DNA from: JAKLKS01 sp964370855
Lineage (GTDB): Bacteria; Planctomycetota; JAJSAM01; JAKLKS01
DNA: 37,784 nucleotides
Assembly: GCA_964370855.1 (NCBI GenBank)
Contig: CAYJMF010000038.1
Coordinates: forward strand, 1-37,784
Direction of reading: 5' to 3'
Positions 9,834 to 15,546 of the stretch are shown here, piece by piece; position 1 is the stretch's first letter; every line of letters begins with the position of its first letter. Below the pieces are notes generated by a model. That model saw nothing but the letters and a program-made list of their open reading frames with translations, searched no databases and had not been told where the DNA came from. The position numbers and the translations under genes are program-made.

Positions 9834-9945
9834 GGGAATACGGTACCCGACCCGATTCATCGGGGTTGGGGGGGGGACCCTTGCGAGTCGGCGGGGACCC
9901 CGCGCCCAACCCCGATGAATCGGGTCGGGTACCGTATTCCCCTAC
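9830..9945. repeat. perfect 41-bp inverted repeat filling a convergent intergenic region
   Basis: The left arm, 9830-9870, begins GTAGGGGAATACGGTACC. The right arm, 9905-9945, is its exact reverse complement over all 41 bases, with a 34-nt loop. The TAG stops of both flanking genes (9831-9833 on plus, 9942-9944 on minus) lie inside the arms. It could form a very stable hairpin and act as a two-way terminator, or be a REP/MITE-like mobile element. I see no transposase in the window. Confidence 0.95.
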
Positions 9946-11101
9946 CTCCGCCGCACCCTCCCCCGCGCGAGGGCGAGGGCCTCCCCGGCGACGGCCTCCG
10001 CGGCCCGTGCGACCTCCTCCTCCGTGGTGAATCGGGAGAGGGAGAACCGGATCGCCCCCCGCGCGTCCCGGGCCGGGATCCCGAGCGCGCGGAGCACGTG
10101 GCTCGGCTCCCCGCTCCCCGTGGTGCAGGCGGAGCCGGAGGAGACGGCGACGCCGCGGGCGTCGAGGCGGAGCAGCAGCATCTCCGCCTCGAGACCCGGG
10201 AAGAGGAGGTGGGAGGTGTTGGGGATCCGCGGCGCCGTCGTGCTCCGCCGCGCGCCGGGCACCGCCGCCAGCACCGCCGTCTCGAGGCGGTCGCGGAGCG
10301 CCGCGACGCGGGCCTCCCCGGGGAGTTCGCGCAGGGCCGCCGCCGCCGCCGCGCCGAAGCCGGCGAGTGCCGGCACGTTCTCGGTCCCGCCCCGCCGCCC
10401 CCCCTCCTGGTGGCCCGCCGCCGCTCCCGGCGCCCAGCGCGCGCCGCGGCGGACGAAGAGCGCGCCGGCGCCGGGGGGCCCGTGGATCTTGTGGGCGGAG
10501 AGGGCGAGGAGGTCCGCGGGGACCCGCTCGAGATCCACGGGGACCTTGCCCGCGGCCTGCACCGCGTCGGTGAAGAATGGGACGCCGCGCTCGCGGCAGC
10601 CGGCGGCGATCTCCTCGACGGGATGGAGGACCCCGGTCTCGCTGTTGGCCCACATGACGGCGACGAGGGCCGTGTCCTCCCGCACCGCGGAGAGCACCCG
10701 CGCGGGGTCGAGGGCGCCGTCGGGCCCCGGCCCCGGCTCCGAGAGCCCGATGCGCCCCGCGTCGCGGAGATCGTGGAGGAGGTCCCGCACCGCGGGGTGC
10801 TCCACGGCGGAGGCGACGACGTGGCGCCGCTCCCCGGCGGCCTCCAGCGCCCCGAGGATCGCCTTGGGGGCGGCGGGGGTGCCGCGGGTGGTTAAGACCA
10901 GCTCCTATGGCCGCGCGCCGAGGAGCGCCGCCACCCCCCCCGGGCCCTCGCGAGGAGGTCCCGGGCGCGCCTCCCCGGCCCGTGAAGGGAGGAGGGGTTG
11001 CCGGGCCCGGCGTCGAGGGCGGCGGTCATCGCCTCCCGCGCCTCCGGGCAGAGGGGCGCGGAGGCGTTGGCGTCGAGGTAGACGGGGGGGGCCGCGGTCA
11101 C
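9942..11101 (-). pseudogene. NifS/IscS-type cysteine desulfurase, disrupted
   Basis: This is an aminotransferase class V cysteine desulfurase, which takes sulfur from cysteine for Fe-S clusters or tRNA thiolation. From a GTG at 11101 it reads VYLDANASAPLCPEAREAM, the usual start of the fold. The frame breaks at a C run (10934-10941) and, in the correct frame, meets a TAG at 10905-10907 where the family often has Glu (GARP, stop, ELVL). The next motif reads TTRGTPA instead of the PLP-phosphate-binding TSGGTEA type. After this the frame is open to 9942, with SAVEHPAV, the PLP-Lys motif LSAHKIHG, RGGTENVPALAGF and the Cys loop SSGSACTTGSGEPS. One frameshift, one nonsense codon and motif decay cluster within about 60 bp. 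It is either a recent pseudogene or an error-rich patch of assembly. The 3' end lies in the inverted repeat. Confidence 0.82.
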
Positions 11102-11199
11102 GGGGACAGTGTACGGAACCCGGCCGCCGTTGGCGCTTCCGGTCCGCCCGTGGCAGGATGGGGAGCGCCGGGAGGGCTTCCCTCCCGCGGGAGGACGCC

Positions 11200-11658
11200 A
11201 TGGTCGCCACGCCGGGGAAGGTGCTCGCCGCCACGGATCTGACCGCCGCGGGGGACGCCACCGTCGCCTGGGCCTGCGCCGTCGTCGCGAAGGGGGCCTC
11301 GGTGCGCTTCGTGCACGTCCTCGACGAGGAGCTCTACCCGAGCCCTCTCTACGCCCACTACTCCCCGGGCGTCGTCCCCACCCCGGAGAAGCGGGCGGCC
11401 CAGATCGCGGAGCTCGAGGCGCGCCTGCGCGCCATGATTCCCCCCGACGCCGCAGCCCGGGGAATCCGGGTGGAGGTGGAGATCCTCGAGGGGGACGTCG
11501 TGGCCGACGTCCTCACCGCGCGCGCGGAATCCATGGGCGCGGATCTCGTCGTCCTCGGCACCCGGCGCCGGAGCGCCCTCGCGAAGGCCCTCCTCGGCTC
11601 CGTGGAGAGCGCCGTCCTCGGGATGTCCGGCCGCCCCGTCCTGCTGGTTCCCGCCTGA
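11200..11658 (+). CDS. universal stress protein (UspA family)
   Basis: A 152-aa single-domain Usp. It opens with KVLAATDLTAAGDATVAWAC, the usual strand-helix start with an early Asp, and ends GADLVVLGTRRRSALAKALL followed by GSVESAVL and RPVLLVPA. The late glycine region approximates the ATP-binding G-x2-G-x9-G-S/T pattern, but I cannot assign ATP binding with certainty. The ATG at 11200 has GGAGG 5-6 nt upstream. Usp proteins help cells survive stress or growth arrest; the molecular task is usually unknown. It is divergent from the desulfurase, about 100 bp away, and its TGA at 11656 abuts the palindromic element that begins at 11659. Confidence 0.9.
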   Translation: MVATPGKVLAATDLTAAGDATVAWACAVVAKGASVRFVHVLDEELYPSPLYAHYSPGVVPTPEKRAAQIAELEARLRAMIPPDAAARGIRVEVEILEGDVVADVLTARAESMGADLVVLGTRRRSALAKALLGSVESAVLGMSGRPVLLVPA

Positions 11659-11799
11659 GGTGCCTGGCACAGGGTGGAGGGGAAAATTCCCCGGTTCACC
11701 CGNNNNNNNNNNGTCGCAAAACCCCCCCGGCCCCCCGGGGTTCCGCCGCCGGGGGGGGCTACCGGGTTTATTCCCCCCCCCCACCCTGTGCCAGGCACC
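11659..11799. repeat. palindromic GGTGCCTGGCAC-type element with assembly gap
   Basis: Perfect 19-bp outer arms: GGTGCCTGGCACAGGGTGG at 11659-11677 and its reverse complement at 11781-11799. An imperfect inverted match extends inwards about 25 bp more (GGGGAAAATTCC against GGGGGAATAAACC on the opposite strand). The loop contains ten Ns, so its true length is unknown. GGTGCCTGGCAC palindromes are, from memory, common dispersed repeats in some Planctomycetota and other bacteria. The element lies exactly between two convergent 3' ends. Confidence 0.88.
11703..11712. other. assembly gap (10 N)
   Basis: Ten undetermined bases in the middle of the palindromic element. The round length suggests a placeholder, not a measured gap. 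A strong hairpin would explain why sequencing or assembly stopped here. Confidence 0.99.
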
Positions 11800-11954
11800 A
11801 GCAGCGCCTCGATGTCGGGGCGGCAGGTCTGGCAGCCGCGGCAGGCGCCGGTCACCGCGGCGACGTCCTCCACGGTGACGCACCGGTGCTCCTCGATGAG
11901 GCTCCGTACGCGGGCCTCCGAGAGCTTGAAGCAGTGGCAGAGGATCCGGGACAG
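11713..11954 (-). CDS. BFD-like [2Fe-2S]-binding domain downstream of trxA (start and 3' end uncertain)
   Basis: Directly after the trxA TAG (11958-11960), and in the same frame, the minus strand reads LSRILCHCFKLSEARVRSLI, then VEDVAAVTGACRGCQTCRPD. The CxC and later CxxC, about 30 residues apart, match the BFD-like [2Fe-2S] domain of bacterioferritin-associated ferredoxins and related redox proteins. No ATG, GTG or TTG precedes the CxC motif; a CTG at 11952-11954 with GAAGG 8 nt upstream could start it. A GTG at 11873 would lose two ligand cysteines. The domain ends about 11799, exactly where the palindromic element begins, and the frame stays open through the element to the N gap. It may be translated from CTG, by readthrough of the TAG, or be a truncated remnant. 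Confidence 0.6.
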
Positions 11955-11957
11955 CGG

Positions 11958-12290
11958 CTACGCCTTCGCGAGGAGCGCCTCGATCTGCTCCTTGATCACG
12001 GCCTTCGGCCGGAGCCCGGTGATCTTGGCCTGCTCCTTGCCGCCCTTGAAGAAGATGAGCGTGGGCACGGCCATGACGTCGAACCGGGTCGGGGTCTCGC
12101 GATCCTCGTCGATGTCCAGCTTGCCGACCTTGACCTGGCCCGCGAACTCCTTCGCCAGCTCCTCCACGAGGGGGGCGAGGGTCTTGCAGGGCCCGCACCA
12201 GACGGCGGAGAAGTCCACGAGGACGGGGACGGCGGCGTCCAGGACCTCGGCCTTGAAATTCTGGTCCGTGAACTTGAGGAGATCGCTCAT
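11958..12290 (-). CDS. trxA: thioredoxin
   Basis: A 110-aa thioredoxin with the redox motif WCGPC in VLVDFSAVWCGPCKTLAPLV, the buried Asp-containing strand KVGKLDIDED and the cis-Pro loop MAVPTLIFFKGG. Length and motifs match TrxA, which reduces disulfides of cytosolic enzymes. I chose the ATG at 12290 (MSDLLKFTDQNF) because it starts the fold; an in-frame start at 12320 would add ten residues without family support. GGAGG lies 10 nt upstream. It is read leftwards and its TAG is followed in frame by the BFD-like [2Fe-2S] domain, which suggests a redox pair or former fusion. Confidence 0.95.
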   Translation of the reverse strand: MSDLLKFTDQNFKAEVLDAAVPVLVDFSAVWCGPCKTLAPLVEELAKEFAGQVKVGKLDIDEDRETPTRFDVMAVPTLIFFKGGKEQAKITGLRPKAVIKEQIEALLAKA

Positions 12291-12500
12291 GGGGGTCCGG
12301 CCTCCATCGCAGTCAGGCACTCCCGCGGGTGACGGCCCGCGTGGAAAGCGCCGTTTCTAGCGGTCCCCGGCCCCCGGACCAACCTTTTCCGCCGTCCTCG
12401 AAGGGACGGGGAGGACGGGCGTCAGGCGGGCGCCGGGGGCCGCCGGCGGTAGGATCCCCCTCCGGGGCGGCGACGGAAACGGGAAGAGGAGCGGGAACCG

Positions 12501-13076
12501 ATGGCGGGAACGACGCTGGGCAGGGCGATGCTCGCCGCGGCGGCCCTCGCCGCCGGGTTCGCCGGCGGCTGGGTCGCCGGCCGGGCCGACCTTCCCCCCG
12601 CCCCCCCGCCGGACGTCTTCGTCAATCCCCTCGCCGACGCGAAAGAGGGGGAGACCCTCCTCCTCGTCACCCCCGACGGCACCCGCGAGCTGACCCGGGT
12701 GGAGGAGGTCGCCGAGGACTCCCTGCTCCTCTCCGTCCGGACCATCGTCCGGGGGACGCCGGACCGCGTCCGGGAGATCCGCGTCGCGAAGACCTACCTC
12801 GGGTTCTTCCTCCTGATCGAGGGGGACGTCGACCCCGCCTCCGCGGCGGCCGCCGTCCGGAACTTCGTGGTGGAGTCCATGGAGCCGGCGGACCTCCGCC
12901 TCGAGAACCTCGATCGGACCGTGCGCTGCTGGAAGGTCAGGGGCACCTTCCGGGGCGGGGAGCCGCGCGTCTTCTGGATCTCCGCCGGGTTCCCCGTGCA
13001 CGGGCTCCTCCGCGCCGACGGGGCCCGGGGGAAGGCGTGGGAGATCGAGTCCTTCGAGTTCGAGGAGGGGCGGTGA
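12501..13076 (+). CDS. signal-anchored protein of unknown function
   Basis: A 191-aa protein with a hydrophobic N terminus (about 5-28, GRAMLAAAALAAGFAGGWVAG) that could be a signal anchor or an uncleaved signal peptide; there is no lipobox Cys. The rest, after a Pro-rich linker (PPAPPPDVF), is a predicted soluble alpha/beta domain facing the periplasm or outside. I do not recognise a family. GAGGA lies about 10 nt before the ATG. Its TGA overlaps the GTG start of the acyl-CoA synthetase (GTGA), so the two are probably translated from one message. Confidence 0.75.
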   Translation: MAGTTLGRAMLAAAALAAGFAGGWVAGRADLPPAPPPDVFVNPLADAKEGETLLLVTPDGTRELTRVEEVAEDSLLLSVRTIVRGTPDRVREIRVAKTYLGFFLLIEGDVDPASAAAAVRNFVVESMEPADLRLENLDRTVRCWKVRGTFRGGEPRVFWISAGFPVHGLLRADGARGKAWEIESFEFEEGR

Positions 13077-14782
13077 CGGGGGCGGCGCCGGAGCGGACCG
13101 GGGTCCACGACGTCCTCCTCGCCTCCCTGGCGGCCCACGCCGCGCGGCCCGCGCAGCGGTGGGCCGATGCCGCGGGAGGCGAGGGCGGGTGGAGGAGCCG
13201 CACCCACGGGGAGCTGCGGGATCTCGTCCACCGCGCCGCCGCGGGGCTCCGCGCCCTCGGCCTGGCCACGGGGGACCGGGTGGGGCTCATCGGGGACAAC
13301 GGGCCCTGGTGGCCCGTGGCGGACCTCGGGATCCTCGCCGCCGGGTGCGCCGACGTCCCCCGGGGGGGGGACTCCACCCCCTCGGAGATCGGCGACATCC
13401 TCCTCCACTCCGGCGCCCGGGCCTGCATCGTGCTCGGGGAGGAGGCGGAGCACCGCGTGCTCGCCGCCCCCGGTCTCCGGGAGCGGCTCTCCCCCGTCGT
13501 CCGCCTCGACGCACCCCGGGGCGGGACCGCCCCCGGGGTCCTGTCCGGGGAAGAGCTCCTCGAGGCGGGGGCCGGGGCCGATCCCGCGGACCTCCCGAGG
13601 ACCACCCCCGACGACCTCGCCTCGGTCATCTACACTTCGGGCACCACGGGCCGCCCGAAGGGGGTCACCCTCCTCCACCGCAACTTCCGCCACCAGGTGG
13701 ACTGCCTCCCCGGGCTCTTCGGCCTGCGGGAGGACGACGTGTTCCTCGTCATGCTCCCCCCCTGGCACTGCTTCGAGAGGGTGGTGGAGTACCTCGCCCT
13801 CCGGGCCGGCAGCGAGATGGTCCACTCCCACCCGAAGGACCTGAAGCGCCACCTCCCCGAGGCCCGTCCCACGTGGATGGGCACCGTCCCCCGGGTCTGG
13901 GAGATGATCCTCACCCTGTCGGGCTTCCAGCGCCTCGCGGGGAGGGACCCGGAGCGGGCGGCGAAGGCCCTCCGTGCGGCCCTCGGGGGGCGGCTCCGGT
14001 ACGCCGTGTCCGGGGGGGGCCGCATCCCCGATGCCGTGGACCGGGCCTACAACGGGGCCGGCATCAGCCTGCTGGTGGGCTACGGGATGACGGAGACCTC
14101 CCCCGTCCTCACCCTCCGGCGCCCCGAGGACAACCGGCCGGGCACCCTCGGGAGCGCCGTGCCGGGGACGGAGCTCCGCGTGGTGGACCGGGGCACGGGG
14201 CGGACCCTCCCCGACGGGGAGGTGGGGGTGCTCCTCGCCCGGGGGCCCCAGGTGATGCGGGGGTACTGGGAGGACCCCGAACTCACGGCCCGGGTCCTCC
14301 TCCCCGGCGGCTGGATCGACACCGGGGACCTGGTGCGGCGCCTCCCCGGGGGGGACATCGAGTTCCAGGGGCGCTCCAAGGACACCATCGTGCTCCGGGG
14401 CGGGGAGAAGATCGAGCCCTCCCGCATGGAGGACCGCCTCCTCGAGAGCCCCCTCGTCGAGCAGGTGGTGGTGGTGGGCTCCGAGGAGAAGATCCTCGGC
14501 GCCCTCGTGGTGCCCCGGACCGAACCCCTCGAGGCGGAGGCGGGGCGGCGGGGGGCGGCGGCGGGGGACCGGGGGGCCCGCGAGGAGATCCTCAAGGAGG
14601 AGTGCGCCCGGCTCCTGACGGAGGAGGCGGGTTTCCCGGTCCACGAGCGGGTGGCCCGGGTCCGCATCCTCCCCGGGGCCATGACCGTGGAGAACGGGCT
14701 CCTCACGGGAACCCTCAAGGTGAAGAGGCCGGCGGTCCTCGAGACCTACGCGGACGTCCTCCGGGAGATGTTCGGAGGGTAG
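13073..14782 (+). CDS. AMP-forming long-chain acyl-CoA synthetase-like (ANL superfamily)
   Basis: A 569-aa adenylate-forming ligase, which activates a carboxylic acid, probably a fatty acid, to acyl-AMP and then acyl-CoA. The P-loop motif YTSGTTGRPKG is at 187-197, DVPRGGDSTPSEIGDIL at about 94-110, GYGMTETSP at 336-344, DTGDL at 416-420, GRSKDTIVLRGGEKIEPSRM at 433-452 and the C-terminal catalytic Lys region LTGTLKVKR near 544-552. DVPRG with this overall layout resembles long-chain acyl-CoA synthetases of the FadD15/FACS type. The GTG at 13073 overlaps the upstream gene's stop and has GAGGAGGGG just before it. The stop at 14780-14782 is 3 bp from the stop of the convergent bL34-like gene. 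Substrate chain length cannot be read. Confidence 0.9.
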   Translation: MTGAAPERTGVHDVLLASLAAHAARPAQRWADAAGGEGGWRSRTHGELRDLVHRAAAGLRALGLATGDRVGLIGDNGPWWPVADLGILAAGCADVPRGGDSTPSEIGDILLHSGARACIVLGEEAEHRVLAAPGLRERLSPVVRLDAPRGGTAPGVLSGEELLEAGAGADPADLPRTTPDDLASVIYTSGTTGRPKGVTLLHRNFRHQVDCLPGLFGLREDDVFLVMLPPWHCFERVVEYLALRAGSEMVHSHPKDLKRHLPEARPTWMGTVPRVWEMILTLSGFQRLAGRDPERAAKALRAALGGRLRYAVSGGGRIPDAVDRAYNGAGISLLVGYGMTETSPVLTLRRPEDNRPGTLGSAVPGTELRVVDRGTGRTLPDGEVGVLLARGPQVMRGYWEDPELTARVLLPGGWIDTGDLVRRLPGGDIEFQGRSKDTIVLRGGEKIEPSRMEDRLLESPLVEQVVVVGSEEKILGALVVPRTEPLEAEAGRRGAAAGDRGAREEILKEECARLLTEEAGFPVHERVARVRILPGAMTVENGLLTGTLKVKRPAVLETYADVLREMFGG

Positions 14783-14785
14783 GTG

Positions 14786-14926
14786 CTACCGGGCGTGGCC
14801 GCGGTAGGCGCCGTAGCGGCGGCGCTGGCGGGCGATGATCTTCTTGCCCTTGCGGTTCTTGTTCCGGCGCAGGAAGCCCACCTTGCGGCGGCGCTTGACA
14901 TTGCTGTGGCGGATGCGGAGCTTCAT
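14786..14926 (-). CDS. rpmH: ribosomal protein bL34-like
   Basis: A 46-aa, very basic protein starting MKLRIRHSNVKRRRKVGF and ending in RRRYGAYRGHAR. The SN-KR-R-VGF-R--...GKKIIARQRRR pattern and the size match bL34 (normally about 44-46 aa), a component of the large ribosomal subunit. The first residues (MKLRIRHSN rather than MKRTFQPSN) are atypical, so another small basic ribosomal protein is possible. I chose the ATG at 14926; the open frame extends to 15043 but the extra part is low-complexity. The usual partner rnpA is not found upstream, which is unusual for rpmH. Confidence 0.68.
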   Translation of the reverse strand: MKLRIRHSNVKRRRKVGFLRRNKNRKGKKIIARQRRRYGAYRGHAR

Positions 14927-15394
14927 GGTCGGGCTCTCTTCCTCTTCGTCGCCTTCGTCGCGGCCGGTCCGGTCACCGCCGCGGTGGACCCTTCGACGGG
15001 CGGCCAAACGGTCCAATCTAGCGGGAGGGGGCCGGGGAGGCAAGAATCACCGGCCCACCCCCTCCCCCGGGGGGCGGATTTCTCCGGAATCCGCTGGATC
15101 GGGCCGGGTCTTCTGCTAACCTGACGGGTGGCAATCGGGAGCAGACGTACGGGAACGCGGGGCCACTGAAAGGACCGCGTTTCATCGCGCGGGTCGCAAG
15201 ACGAAAACGGCCGGGTAGAACTTCAGGGCGCCTGAACTGGAACGCCCGCACTCGCGTCGTCTTCATCTGTGGGCGCCCGTGCTCCGTGCGGACGGTGCCG
15301 GGCCATACTCCATGAGGGCTGTGAACTTTGGTCCCTCGGCCGGGTTCTGATCGCGCGATCCTTGCGGCATCCCCTGTGCCGCTCCGCGTCCCCT

Positions 15395-15430
15395 CCACGG
15401 CCACGGCCACGGCCACGGCCACGCCCACGG
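15395..15430. repeat. tandem hexanucleotide repeat (CCACGG)x6
   Basis: Six copies of CCACGG, five perfect and one CCACGC, upstream of giant lipoprotein 1 only; the other two leaders lack it. Copy-number change would move promoter and ribosome site relative to each other without altering the protein. Confidence 0.93.
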
Positions 15431-15481
15431 CGACCCCCCGTTCCCGTTCCCTCTCTTCCGACGATTCCCCTTCCTCTCCCA

Positions 15482-15546
15482 CCAGCAACCATGTCCTCCC
15501 TCGGGAAGAACTGCAATCGGCCCAGGGGGACTCAGGAGGTAGCAGC
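15482..15546 (+). promoter_or_regulatory. conserved pre-start module, lipoprotein 1
   Basis: CCAGCAA (15482-15488), 23 nt, TGCAATCGGCCC (15512-15523), 23 nt, then ATG. AGGAGG at 15534-15539 is the ribosome site, 7 nt before the ATG. The same two motifs at the same distances precede the other two giant genes while most bases between them differ. Confidence 0.8.

Larger units (their letters stand above)
14927..15546. promoter_or_regulatory. 620-bp intergenic leader region of giant lipoprotein 1
   Basis: I find no gene or tRNA here. It holds the promoter side of the bL34-like gene (minus) and the leader of lipoprotein 1 (plus). CTGACGGGTGGCAATCGGGA at 15121-15140 resembles the promoter area of lipoprotein 2 (TTGACG...CAATCGGGG), although the -10 is degenerate. 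A hexanucleotide repeat lies at 15395-15430 and the conserved CCAGCAA/TGCAATCGGCCC module at 15482-15523. Confidence 0.5.

Noticed and set aside
11873..11873. GTG at 11873 as start of the BFD-like protein
   Set aside because: It would remove the CxC cluster ligands and the first helix of the domain.
15121..15240. c-di-GMP (GEMM) riboswitch before lipoprotein 1
   Set aside because: Fragments such as GGGTCGCAAGACG and CGGCCGGGTAG recall the motif, but the paired regions and conserved cores do not line up.
15395..15430. CRISPR-like repeat
   Set aside because: Units are only 6 bp and directly adjacent, with no spacers.
14927..15546. tRNA or other structured RNA gene in the intergenic region
   Set aside because: I found no cloverleaf, T-loop motif or known RNA core by eye.
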